From: Bacteroidales bacterium
GTDB taxonomy: Bacteria > Bacteroidota > Bacteroidia > Bacteroidales > UBA12077
NCBI GenBank assembly: GCA_016342685.1
Contig: JAEINU010000002.1
Span: forward strand, 267,085-331,084
Reading direction: 5' to 3'
Length of the DNA: 64,000 bases
Part shown: in pieces, positions 55,886-63,502 of the stretch
How positions within the stretch are numbered: position 1 is the stretch's first letter
Layout of the letters: every line of letters begins with the position of its first letter
Program-made: the position numbers and the translations under genes
Notes under the pieces: generated by a model
Told to the model about the DNA's origin: nothing
Seen by the model: the letters and a program-made list of their open reading frames with translations, nothing else
The model's database searches: none

Positions 55886-56089
55886 ATGTAATTTTTTTCT
55901 TCATTCTCTGTATAACAAATATAACGATTCCATTCATAATACGATTAATATTTTTCGATAATTGAAGTTTTTTAATTTACCTTTCTCAAATCCTTTTCTA
56001 TTTATTTCAAGTAAAATCAATAAAACTTTTCAGTTTTAAAACCTTTTTCATATTTTTAGGTAAAATAACACATCCTATACCTATACGTT

Positions 56090-56716
56090 ATGTTCAAAAA
56101 ACTTTTAATTATTAGTTTAGTTTTCGTGAGTTTTTCTCAGGCTCTTTATTCTCAGATACCTGGATTAACTTTTACTAATAAAAAAGATCAGGAAGACATA
56201 TACCTTAAAACGAAAACGGTTTGGATAACTGCCACACCTTTCTTTTTAGTAGAAAAGAAATTTTCTCCCGATCAAGGCGCCACCTATTTAAAAGTAGGAA
56301 TGCTTGGAGGAAATTTAAAACCATATGTACAGGAAGACTCTATTGCTTATCGAAACTTAAAGAATTATAAATTAACAAGAGTTTTTGGACTTGCCCAAAT
56401 GGGAGTTATTGCACCTCTACTGGCTTACAAACACTTCACAACTGAACCTGGGACTGTTTCTACCGGAAATGAAGATATTGATGAAAGTGTTGTATTGGAA
56501 GAAGAAACCGGATATTTAACCGCTGCAATTATTGTATTCTGTACAGGCACATTAACATATCATGTCTTTTCTAAAAATTATTTATTCAGATCCTTAGATC
56601 GATATAATTACCTGCTAGGAAATAACATAGATATGGAAGCTGTAGCTTTTAATATGAATATGACAATCGATCCGAGAACACAAACACCTCAGCTATCACT
56701 CGTTTGGACATTCTAA
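56090..56716 (+). CDS. Secreted protein of unknown function
   Basis: A 208-residue protein with a signal peptide (1-21, ending LYSQ). The body has two hydrophobic stretches (VFGLAQMGVIAPLLAYK and YLTAAIIVFCTGTLTYHVF), so it may be associated with a membrane, and the end MNMTIDPRTQTPQLSLVWTF, closing with Phe, looks like a beta-strand terminus. I recognise no family. It lies 205 bp from the divergent effector-like gene and 78 bp upstream of the sigma-factor region. Confidence 0.7.
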   Translation: MFKKLLIISLVFVSFSQALYSQIPGLTFTNKKDQEDIYLKTKTVWITATPFFLVEKKFSPDQGATYLKVGMLGGNLKPYVQEDSIAYRNLKNYKLTRVFGLAQMGVIAPLLAYKHFTTEPGTVSTGNEDIDESVVLEEETGYLTAAIIVFCTGTLTYHVFSKNYLFRSLDRYNYLLGNNIDMEAVAFNMNMTIDPRTQTPQLSLVWTF

Positions 56717-56794
56717 AAAAACACCTTTTTATCTTCTATTTAATTTTAGTAAATTGTCAAATCATTTTAAATGCTTTGTACAAATCTATAAAAT

Positions 56795-56839
56795 ATGGCA
56801 TTAAACCCATCCAATTGGATAATTTAACATGGCGATTAC
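56795..56839 (+). other. Expected N-terminus of the sigma factor, interrupted by an in-frame stop
   Basis: An ATG at 56795 opens MALNPSNWII, then TAA at 56825-56827, then HGDYL leading into the sigma factor in the same frame. Members of this sigma group usually begin with an NPxxW...DYLYNYA segment (recalled, not searched), so the true gene appears to start at 56795 and to carry a nonsense codon. A single base change from AAA, CAA or GAA would explain it. Confidence 0.65.
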
Positions 56840-57346
56840 TTGTATAATTATGCAATTTCAAGAACACATTCTACAGAAATCTCAGAAGATCTTATTCAAG
56901 ATACATTTTTGTCAGCTTTGCGAGCCAAAGATTCCTTCAAAGGAAAAAGCACCGAGAAAACTTGGTTGATTGCCATTCTCAAACGTAAAATAATAGATTA
57001 CTATAGAAAAAATTCCAGAAACATTGAAGATAATTTAATTGATAAGGCGAAACCATTTAAAGATTCCGGTTTTTTTTCAGGACATTGGTTAGATAAGAAT
57101 GCTCCACATGAATGGAATATTAGTGATGACATCGAAAATCAAGAATTAATAAAAATTATTCAATACTGCTTGTCACTATTACCACTAAAATGGGCATCGT
57201 GTTTTAACCTAAAAAACTTAGAGGAAATTCCAAACCAAGAAATTTGTAAGGAATTGGGAATTTCAGAGTCTAATCTATGGGTAATGTTACACAGAGCACG
57301 ACTACAACTCAGAGAATGCTTAGAAATAAATTGGTTTAAAAAATGA
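56840..57346 (+). CDS. RNA polymerase sigma factor, ECF type, linked to the RiPP cluster
   Basis: From a TTG at 56840 the frame gives 168 residues. Region 2 is present (YNYAISRTHSTEISEDLIQDTFLSALRAKDSFKG, then EKTWLIAILKRKIIDYYRK), and region 4 reads CLSLLPLKWASCFNLKNLEEIPNQEICKELGISESNLWVMLHRARLQLREC. The SNLWVMLHRARLxLREC form is usual for sigma factors sitting beside DUF692/DUF2063 operons. The TTG start would be a reinitiation or misread product, because the conserved upstream part is cut by a stop at 56825. It overlaps the anti-sigma gene by 4 bp (ATGA), so the two are coupled. It probably drives the precursor promoter. Confidence 0.8.
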   Translation: MYNYAISRTHSTEISEDLIQDTFLSALRAKDSFKGKSTEKTWLIAILKRKIIDYYRKNSRNIEDNLIDKAKPFKDSGFFSGHWLDKNAPHEWNISDDIENQELIKIIQYCLSLLPLKWASCFNLKNLEEIPNQEICKELGISESNLWVMLHRARLQLRECLEINWFKK

Positions 57347-57648
57347 CACAACACGATCACAATCATCTAATAAAAGACAAAATGCCACTCATGATTTCAT
57401 GCGATCAGACAACTTACTTATTATCGAAAAATCAGCATGAGGAAATTGGTTTTATTACGAAGCTTAAAATTAAAATGCACCTTGCAATGTGCGTTTATTG
57501 TCGCAGATACGAAAAACAAATTAAATTCCTAGATAAAATTATTATTAAAATTAAATCTGCTCCCAACCTAAATTCTTTTCAGCACAAATTAACCTCAGAA
57601 CAAAAAGAAAAGATCGCTGAATCTATTAAAAATCAAGAGAATTCATAA
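57343..57648 (+). CDS. Zinc-finger anti-sigma factor-like protein
   Basis: A 101-residue soluble protein. It begins MPLMISCDQTTYLLSKNQHEEIGFITKLKIKMHLAMCVYCRRYEKQIKFLDK, which has the C ... H-x3-C-x2-C arrangement of zf-HC2-type (ZAS-like) anti-sigma factors, and has no membrane span. Such proteins bind their sigma factor and release it on metal or redox change. It overlaps the sigma gene by 4 bp and precedes the metallophore precursor, so copper or another metal may be the signal (inference). Confidence 0.82.
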   Translation: MTQHDHNHLIKDKMPLMISCDQTTYLLSKNQHEEIGFITKLKIKMHLAMCVYCRRYEKQIKFLDKIIIKIKSAPNLNSFQHKLTSEQKEKIAESIKNQENS

Positions 57649-57673
57649 TTTTTTATTTTTTTCCCAAATCTTT

Positions 57674-57701
57674 TGTAAGGTTTTCCAAAGTACCCCGACT
57701 A
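57674..57701 (+). promoter_or_regulatory. Candidate ECF-sigma promoter of the RiPP precursor
   Basis: TGTAAGG (57674-57680) and CGACTA (57696-57701), with about 17 bp between the cores of the two boxes, resemble ECF-type -35 and -10 elements. They lie in the gap between the anti-sigma and precursor genes, about 48 bp before the precursor ATG. No matching copy is visible upstream of the sigma gene. Confidence 0.4.
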
Positions 57702-57748
57702 AACAATCAAATAATTATTTATAATTAATCTAAATTAATTTATTTGTT

Positions 57749-58177
57749 ATGGAAAACAAAAAAACAAAAAAAGCAAGCATCCTTAAAGGAGCAATATTAA
57801 CTGGAGTAATCGCTGGATTAACTCCTTTATCAGTTAATTCTTCTGCATTATTTACATATGACGTATTGGGTTCTGGCGCAGAAGTTAGAACACAAATTTT
57901 ACAAGAAAAAACTTCGGATGGAACTGTATATGAACTAAAATGCGGTACTGAAAAGAAAGAAGATCCCAAGAAAAAAAGTGAAGCTAAGAAAAGTGAAACT
58001 ACAAAAGCGGAGGAAAAAGGAAAAACAACCGAGGCTAAATGTGGCGAAGGTAAGTGTGGTGAAGGAAAATGTGGTGCAGAAAAGAAAGACGCTAAAACAG
58101 AAAAGAAAGAGGGTAAAACCGAAGAAAGTAAAACTACTGAAGCTAAATGTGGCGAAGGTAAATGTGGAGTTGAATAA
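57749..58177 (+). CDS. hvfA: HvfA/bufferin-type RiPP precursor with EGKCG motifs
   Basis: A 142-residue protein. A basic N-terminus (MENKKTKKAS) and hydrophobic segment (about 11-33) form a signal peptide, followed by LFTYDVLGSGAEVRTQIL, then a Lys/Glu/Thr-rich part with six KCG units: C65, C98, C103, C108, C134, C139. Three of them are EGKCG (C103, C108, C139) and two EAKCG (C98, C134); EAKCGEGKCG occurs twice. In the Haemophilus HvfA family, cysteines of EGKCG motifs are converted to oxazolone-thioamide groups that bind copper. The DUF692 and DUF2063 genes needed for this follow, which makes the RiPP assignment strong. The product is presumably exported to the periplasm. The spacing of the Cys pairs is about 5 residues. 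Confidence 0.85.
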   Translation: MENKKTKKASILKGAILTGVIAGLTPLSVNSSALFTYDVLGSGAEVRTQILQEKTSDGTVYELKCGTEKKEDPKKKSEAKKSETTKAEEKGKTTEAKCGEGKCGEGKCGAEKKDAKTEKKEGKTEESKTTEAKCGEGKCGVE

Positions 58178-58204
58178 TATTTAACTATTTATTTTGCAAA
58201 ATGG

Positions 58205-58270
58205 CTACCACAGTAGTAATTCTTCATTTAGATTGATTTAATTAGGGTTAAGCAAAGTTTATTGTGGTAG
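58205..58270 (+). promoter_or_regulatory. Stem-loop in the precursor-maturase spacer
   Basis: CTACCACA (58205-58212) pairs with TGTGGTAG (58263-58270), enclosing a 50-nt loop. It lies just upstream of, and does not overlap, the larger stem-loop at 58274-58340, so both can form in the same transcript. Confidence 0.45.
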
Positions 58271-58273
58271 TTG

Positions 58274-58344
58274 AGTTCAGGAATTAGTAGGTAACGTTGA
58301 TTCTTACTCATAGTGAATTTAGTTTTCTAATTCCTGAACTTTTT
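58274..58344 (+). terminator. Attenuator-like terminator between precursor and maturase genes
   Basis: A 14-bp perfect stem AGTTCAGGAATTAG / CTAATTCCTGAACT (58274-58287 with 58327-58340), loop 39 nt, followed by TTTT. It ends only 17 bp before the DUF692 ATG at 58361. It could make most transcripts end after the precursor gene while a minority read into the enzymes. Confidence 0.65.
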
Positions 58345-58360
58345 AATAAAAATCACAAAA

Positions 58361-59200
58361 ATGAACTCAACAGTAAATATAGGACTTGGTTTTAGGCGCG
58401 ATCTAGCCAATGATTTCTTAACTCAAGAAGTTATTAATCCTGGCTTTATAGAATTTGCACCTGAAAATTGGATTGATATGGGAGGATATTGGGGAAATAT
58501 TCTTAAAGAAGTTGAACAAAAATATCCTGTAACATGCCACGGATTAAGTCTTTCCTTGGGTAGTCCTGAGGAGTTAGATTGGAAATTCATAAAAAAACTT
58601 AAAATATTTCTTGACGAGCACAATGTTGAAATATATTCTGAGCATTTATCATACACGAAAGCTGCAAATGCTCATTTATATGATTTATTACCAATTCCTT
58701 TTCGTGAAGATGCCATTCATCATGTAGCGGAACGAATTAAGCAAGTTCAGGATTTTCTGGAACGGAAAATTGCAATCGAGAATGTATCCTACTATACCGC
58801 TGTTGCAGCAGAAATAGACGAAGCTACATTTATTAACGAGATTGTTAAAGAAGCGAATTGCAACTTACTTCTTGATGTGAATAATGTATATGTGAATGCT
58901 TTTAATCATAATTACAACGCAAAAGAATTTCTAAATAAAATGCCTTTGGATAAGGTCGCTTATATTCATATGGCAGGTCATGAAAGAGTTGCACCCGATT
59001 TAATTATAGATACTCATGGAGAAGCAATTATTGACCCTGTTTATGATTTATTCGATTGGACCATACAGAAAATGGAACCTGTTCCTATTTTACTAGAAAG
59101 AGATTTCAATTTTCCGGAGATGAAAGAACTACAAAACGAATTAAACAGCTTAGAAAAAATTTGTAAAAAACATTGGGAGGTTCAGCATGAGTCTAAATAA
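58361..59200 (+). CDS. hvfB: DUF692 multinuclear non-heme iron oxidase, RiPP maturase
   Basis: A 279-residue TIM-barrel enzyme of the MbnB/BufB/HvfB family. Metal-ligand motifs are in order: GFIEFAPENWID (E31-N37), CHGLSLSLG (H60), YSEHLSY (E94, H95), IENVSYY (E140), LLLDVNNVYVN (D172, N175), YIHMAGHE (H203, H207), DTHGE (D217, H219) and LLERDFNFPE (E246). The whole length matches the family. In this family the iron cluster oxidises cysteine residues of a precursor peptide to oxazolone-thioamide or thiooxazole groups. It follows the EGKCG precursor and overlaps its DUF2063 partner by 14 bp. Confidence 0.93.
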   Translation: MNSTVNIGLGFRRDLANDFLTQEVINPGFIEFAPENWIDMGGYWGNILKEVEQKYPVTCHGLSLSLGSPEELDWKFIKKLKIFLDEHNVEIYSEHLSYTKAANAHLYDLLPIPFREDAIHHVAERIKQVQDFLERKIAIENVSYYTAVAAEIDEATFINEIVKEANCNLLLDVNNVYVNAFNHNYNAKEFLNKMPLDKVAYIHMAGHERVAPDLIIDTHGEAIIDPVYDLFDWTIQKMEPVPILLERDFNFPEMKELQNELNSLEKICKKHWEVQHESK

Positions 59201-59939
59201 AGAAACTGTTAACATACAGGATTCTCTTGCTCTTTTTTGCCGTAGTGGTATTGAACCTCTAATACCATTGTCGAGACCAGAAAATTTGCATCACTACAGG
59301 CGCTTGGTCTTTAATGTTGTTCTTAATACAATGACACAAGCTTTTCCGATTGCACATAAAGCATTTGGGAGCAGAAATTTTACAGATCTTGTGCATGATT
59401 TTTTTCTTAATCATGATAGTCAAACTCCGCAAGTTTGGAAGCTTCCTTTTGAATTTTACGAATATGTTGTTGCAAAGGAACATCAGGAAAAGTTTGCAAT
59501 GCCATTTTTAAACAACCTTTTATTGTTTGAATGGACTGAAATTGAAGTACATACAATGCCAAATGTAATTCCACACAGTTTTCAGAACGAAGGAAATATG
59601 TTCACCGATATTTTGATTGTAAATCAAGAATATAAGATATTACAACTTAATTATCCGGTTCATTTATACGCTCCCGACAAAGCAAAAGATTTATTAGGCA
59701 ATTATTATCTGATTGCTTTACGCAATCCCGAAAATTTTAACGTAAAATTCTTAAACTTATCTATTTTACACGTCTACTTTACTGAACAGCTTTCCATAGA
59801 AGAACAAACCATAAATGAAATAATTAATAAAGCCTCTGAGATTTTTAATCTCGAAAAGAACTTATTAATTACAAACATCACCCCATTCCTAAACGATATG
59901 TTTCTCCAGAAATTAATTCTTGGATATAAAAAACATTAA
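59187..59939 (+). CDS. hvfC: DUF2063 (HvfC/BufC-type) RiPP maturation partner
   Basis: A 250-residue protein. The N-terminal domain starts ALFCRSGIEPL ... HHYRRLVFNVVLNTMTQAFPIAHKAFG, the DUF2063 signature that corresponds to MbnC/BufC N-terminal regions, and continues to KLPFEFYEYVV. The C-terminal half (about 120-250) is mixed alpha/beta with PNLLLFEWTEIEVHTMPN and VHLYAPDK. Partners of DUF692 enzymes form a heterodimer that binds the precursor. Its start overlaps the DUF692 gene by 14 bp, so the two are coupled. Confidence 0.93.
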   Translation: MSLNKETVNIQDSLALFCRSGIEPLIPLSRPENLHHYRRLVFNVVLNTMTQAFPIAHKAFGSRNFTDLVHDFFLNHDSQTPQVWKLPFEFYEYVVAKEHQEKFAMPFLNNLLLFEWTEIEVHTMPNVIPHSFQNEGNMFTDILIVNQEYKILQLNYPVHLYAPDKAKDLLGNYYLIALRNPENFNVKFLNLSILHVYFTEQLSIEEQTINEIINKASEIFNLEKNLLITNITPFLNDMFLQKLILGYKKH

Positions 59940-59987
59940 CTCAACATATAAATCAATTACAACAGCAACTTTTCTAATTTTTATATC

Positions 59988-60419
59988 ATGAGAAAGATTT
60001 ATCTAAATTTTATAAAAAAAATGGAGGTACTAAAAGATTTACCTCTATTATTTACCCGATTGGTTTTAGCATATGGCTTTTTTGGGCCTGCAACCATGAA
60101 ATGGTCTGGAATAAATAATGTTATTAGCTGGTTCGATAGTATGAACTATCCATTACCTGCCATAAGTGCCTATTTAGCAGCAACAACGGAAATTGTAGGA
60201 GTATTTTTATTATTGTTCGGATTAGGAACCAGAATTATTTCTATGCCACTCATGTTTGTTATGTTTATTGCAATTTCAACAGTACATATGGGTAATGGTT
60301 TTGAAGCAAGTAATAATGGTTTTGAGATTCCACTCTATTATCTGTTTATGTTATTTGTACTATTGGTAAATGGACCTGGAAAATATAGTTTAGACTATTT
60401 GCTTAGCAAAAAGAAGTGA
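59988..60419 (+). CDS. DoxX-family membrane protein of the RiPP cluster
   Basis: A 143-residue protein with four membrane spans (about 16-37, 53-72, 79-100 and 111-130). DoxX signatures are FTRLVLAYGFFGPATMKWSG, SWFDSMNYPLPAISAYLAATTEIVGVFLLLFGLGTRIISMPLMFVMF and a terminal NGPGKYSLDYLL. DoxX genes often end DUF692/DUF2063 copper-RiPP operons and may help with redox or membrane handling; the exact role is unknown. A terminator follows. Confidence 0.88.
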   Translation: MRKIYLNFIKKMEVLKDLPLLFTRLVLAYGFFGPATMKWSGINNVISWFDSMNYPLPAISAYLAATTEIVGVFLLLFGLGTRIISMPLMFVMFIAISTVHMGNGFEASNNGFEIPLYYLFMLFVLLVNGPGKYSLDYLLSKKK

Positions 60420-60436
60420 GTATTTCAAAATAAAAA

Positions 60437-60474
60437 GTAAAAGAGCCAACACCCTAAAGTGTTGGCTCCTTTTG
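60437..60474. terminator. Rho-independent terminator after the RiPP cluster
   Basis: A 10-bp stem GAGCCAACAC / GTGTTGGCTC (60443-60452 with 60459-60468), loop CCTAAA, followed by CTTTTG. Its flanks are A-rich on one side and T-rich on the other, so it may work for both strands. Confidence 0.92.
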
Positions 60475-60514
60475 TTCGCAAAAACTATGATAATGAAAAT
60501 CAAAAATCTTTATA

Positions 60515-61042
60515 TTACTCTATAGCGCATTCTAGTATTTCTTCTTCTTTATATGAATTATGCATATTGTCCCAAACAGAATATAAACTTTCAATGTCAT
60601 CCTGTCCATTCTCATAACTCTCCTTATAATAATCATTTAGCTCAAAATACTCTTTTTCTCCTGAGTTAATAATCATTACCTCTAAGCCTTCAAAATCAAC
60701 AAACAATTTGATTGCTGTTTTTTTGCTCGACTCTATAATTTTATTCAAAAAATTGCTTGACACCTCTACAGTTAAAATTCCATAATTAACCGCTTTAACT
60801 TTAAACAAATCAGTAAATACATCGGATATTACAACACCAAATCCCATATCGAAAATCGACTTTACAATTTGGTCGTAATTCGAAACCTTATTGCAATCAA
60901 CATCAACAACTAATATATTTTCTTTACGACTCGGATTTGCTTTTTCAATATTTATATCCAACATTTCCTGATCGCACTTTTTCACATCCTTTGCAATTGC
61001 CAAAACCCTTGAAGTTAAGGTAGATACTTTCAATAAACTCAT
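60515..61042 (-). CDS. Orphan LeuD/aconitase swivel-like domain protein
   Basis: A 175-residue protein. About 75-110 reads MGFGVVISDVFTDLFKVKAVNYGILTVEVSSNFLNKI, which aligns by eye with the LeuD pattern of a Gly-Phe start, an S/DxFxDIFxxNAxNNGLL core and a following helix; the end FELNDYYKESYENGQDDIESL recalls the LeuD FEI-D/N-xYKKxCLxNGxDDI tail. The substrate-binding loop is changed and no LeuC partner is nearby, so enzymatic function is doubtful. It may be a divergent relative with another role. Monocistronic; a divergent TPR-like gene lies 211 bp away. Confidence 0.55.
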   Translation of the reverse strand: MSLLKVSTLTSRVLAIAKDVKKCDQEMLDINIEKANPSRKENILVVDVDCNKVSNYDQIVKSIFDMGFGVVISDVFTDLFKVKAVNYGILTVEVSSNFLNKIIESSKKTAIKLFVDFEGLEVMIINSGEKEYFELNDYYKESYENGQDDIESLYSVWDNMHNSYKEEEILECAIE

Positions 61043-61253
61043 ATCAATAAAATTTGAAATTTTAATTTTTTGTTTACATTTGTTCTATAAGTATTCCCAA
61101 TTTTGATCACCAAATGTATTTTTTGTATTCATAGGTTTAAAACAAAACATTTGATGATTTACGATGTCTACTATAAAGAACTCGATCTTAATATTTAGCT
61201 AAATCTTTAATTATCATTAGTGTAATTGATTAAAACCAAAAAATAAAACTACA

Positions 61254-62810
61254 ATGCCCAACAATAATACCGATCCATTATTTCAATTGATAAAATCTCT
61301 TACGAAGGCAGAGAAAAGATATTTTAAGTTACACGCAACAACTCAAAAAGCCTCTGAAAATACTAAATTTATCAAATTATTTGATCTAATAGACAAGCAA
61401 AAAGATTTTAACGAAGTAAAAATTCTGGAAAAGGAAGAATCGATAAAAAGTCAGCAATTATCGAATCTAAAAGCACATCTTTACAAGCAAATATTAAAAA
61501 GTTTACGAAGTTCTAATTCTGAGGAAGATATTGATTTACTTATTCGGGAACTAATAGATCACTCTACAATTCTTTACAATAAATGCCTTTACGAACAGTG
61601 TGTTAAGATGCTAGAAAAGGCAAAACATACAGCAGAGAAATACGATAAAAACATATTACTTCTGGAAATTACAGAATTCGAAAAACGACTTGTTACTAAA
61701 TTTATTCGTACTAATATTGAAGATAAGGTAAGTTTCTTAATTAAAGCTTCCGATCAAATTAACCATAAAATTAGCAGCATAAGTACATTCTCGAATTTAA
61801 CAATTAAACTGTATTCGTTCTATTTAAAAATTGGTTTTCTAAGAAACCATAAAGATTTTGAATTGGTAAATAGCTTTTTGTATTCCACCTTGCCTGTTTT
61901 TCAGGAAGATAAACTTTCTTTCGATGAAAAAATGTATTTATACAATTCGTTTGTTGGATATTATTTCTTTATTCAGGATTTCGAACGTGGACACGAGTAC
62001 GCAAAAAAGTGGGTTAATCTATTCGACGAGAATAGTGATTTAATTCTTCCTAAAATCGAAATGTATATTCGTGCTTTGAATAATTTATTGGTTTCACAGT
62101 CTAAACTTCATAAGTACGATGAGTTTAAAGTATGCATCCAGAAACTTGATGAAATAAAAGAATTACCTGATTTAAAGATTACCGAAAACATTCGATTGTT
62201 GCTTTTTAAATACACGGCAACTCATCGAATCAACAGACATTTTATGTTGGGTGAATTTACCGAAGGTTCTCAAAAAATACCCGAAATTGCAAAAAGCCTC
62301 GAAGATTTCGAACAACTGCTTGACACACACTATATTATAATTTTCTATTACAAATTTGCATGTATGTATTTTGGTAACGAAGATTATCAGAATGTTGTGT
62401 ACTGGCTAAATAAAATAATCAACATGAAAGATGTTGATTTAAGGTCTGACATACACAGCTTTGCACGCATACTAAATCTAATTAGTCATTACGAATTAGG
62501 TAACATCGATTTGGTAGATTATTACATAAGATCGACCTATCGATTCTTAATTAAGAAAAACGATTTACACTTATTCCAGAAAATCATAATGAAATTCTTA
62601 CGTAAACTTAGCTCAATAACGCGAGATCAGTTAATTGATGCTTTCAAAGATTTACGAGAACAATTAATTCCATTAAATGATAAATTCTACGAACGTCGTC
62701 CTTTTATTTATTTTGATATAATTTCGTGGCTCGAAAGTAAAATTGAACATAAAAATGTTCAGGAAACAATTAAACAGAAAGTACAACGTAAGATTAGTAA
62801 TAATTTATAA
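61254..62810 (+). CDS. Helical TPR-like protein of unknown function
   Basis: A 518-residue soluble all-helical protein. It opens with PLFQLIKSLTKAEKRYFKLHA, a start I associate with a Bacteroidota-specific family, and continues with repeat-like helices (YNKCLYEQCVKMLEKAKHTAEKY; FACMYFGNEDYQNVVYWLNKII). TPR-like repeats suggest a protein scaffold or regulator. No catalytic motif is visible. It is followed after 8 bp by an NAD(P)-binding gene, with which it likely forms an operon. Confidence 0.8.
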   Translation: MPNNNTDPLFQLIKSLTKAEKRYFKLHATTQKASENTKFIKLFDLIDKQKDFNEVKILEKEESIKSQQLSNLKAHLYKQILKSLRSSNSEEDIDLLIRELIDHSTILYNKCLYEQCVKMLEKAKHTAEKYDKNILLLEITEFEKRLVTKFIRTNIEDKVSFLIKASDQINHKISSISTFSNLTIKLYSFYLKIGFLRNHKDFELVNSFLYSTLPVFQEDKLSFDEKMYLYNSFVGYYFFIQDFERGHEYAKKWVNLFDENSDLILPKIEMYIRALNNLLVSQSKLHKYDEFKVCIQKLDEIKELPDLKITENIRLLLFKYTATHRINRHFMLGEFTEGSQKIPEIAKSLEDFEQLLDTHYIIIFYYKFACMYFGNEDYQNVVYWLNKIINMKDVDLRSDIHSFARILNLISHYELGNIDLVDYYIRSTYRFLIKKNDLHLFQKIIMKFLRKLSSITRDQLIDAFKDLREQLIPLNDKFYERRPFIYFDIISWLESKIEHKNVQETIKQKVQRKISNNL

Positions 62811-62818
62811 ACCTTCAT

Positions 62819-63502
62819 ATGATACAAAAAACGGCAATTGTATTTGGCGCAACCGGACTAACAGGGAAATTTCTGGTTCAGGAGTTAATCAATAACGATC
62901 AATATATAAAAGTTAAAATTATTAATCGTACCCTACAGAATTATTCAAATCCGAAAATTGAAGAAATTAAAATTGATTACAACAATCTAGCAGAGTATGC
63001 AAATGAATTTAAGGCAACCAATGTGTTTTGCTGTATAGGAACTACAATTAAAAAAGCAGGTTCGAAAGAAAAATTCTTTGCCATAGATCATGATTTACCA
63101 GTTGAAATAGCCAATATTTGTTCGAATAATAAATGTGAATCGTTTATTGCAATCTCTTCAATTGGAGCTAGCGATAAAAGCTCCAATAATTACCTTAAAA
63201 CAAAAGGACTAATGGAAACCGATATTCTTAAATTGAATTTTGATTTCATTGCCTTTGTTCGTCCATCAATGCTTTTAGGACCAAGAGAAGAAGCTCGTTT
63301 TGGAGAAATAACAGGTAAAATTATTATGAATTTATTTGGCTTTCTACTTTTTGGCAAATTAAAAAAATATAAGGCTATTCATGTAAAAGAGGTTGCACGA
63401 GCAATGATAAACATTGCAAACCAATCGAAGGTTTATTCAAAAAATGAAAAGAATGTTTTTGAATCAAACGAATTAGTTAAAATTAATAAAGAACAGTTAT
63501 AA
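62819..63502 (+). CDS. NAD(P)-binding atypical SDR-type protein
   Basis: A 227-residue protein with the dinucleotide-binding opening VFGATGLTGKFLVQELI (GxTGxxG), then KVKIINRT, VFCCIGTTIKKAGSKEKFFAIDHDLPVEIAN and FIAISSIGASDKSSNNYLKTKGLMETDI; the SS-x(9-12)-YLKTKG segment fits the SDR catalytic Tyr-x3-Lys region. It belongs with HTATIP2/YwnB-like atypical short-chain proteins. Substrate unknown. Its stop (TAA) overlaps the next gene's ATG by one base. Confidence 0.85.
   Translation: MIQKTAIVFGATGLTGKFLVQELINNDQYIKVKIINRTLQNYSNPKIEEIKIDYNNLAEYANEFKATNVFCCIGTTIKKAGSKEKFFAIDHDLPVEIANICSNNKCESFIAISSIGASDKSSNNYLKTKGLMETDILKLNFDFIAFVRPSMLLGPREEARFGEITGKIIMNLFGFLLFGKLKKYKAIHVKEVARAMINIANQSKVYSKNEKNVFESNELVKINKEQL

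Noticed and set aside
58201-58236. Tiny leader ORF (MATTVVILHLD) in the precursor-maturase spacer
   Set aside because: Eleven codons with no Shine-Dalgarno sequence, and half of it is explained by the stem-loop; nothing supports translation.
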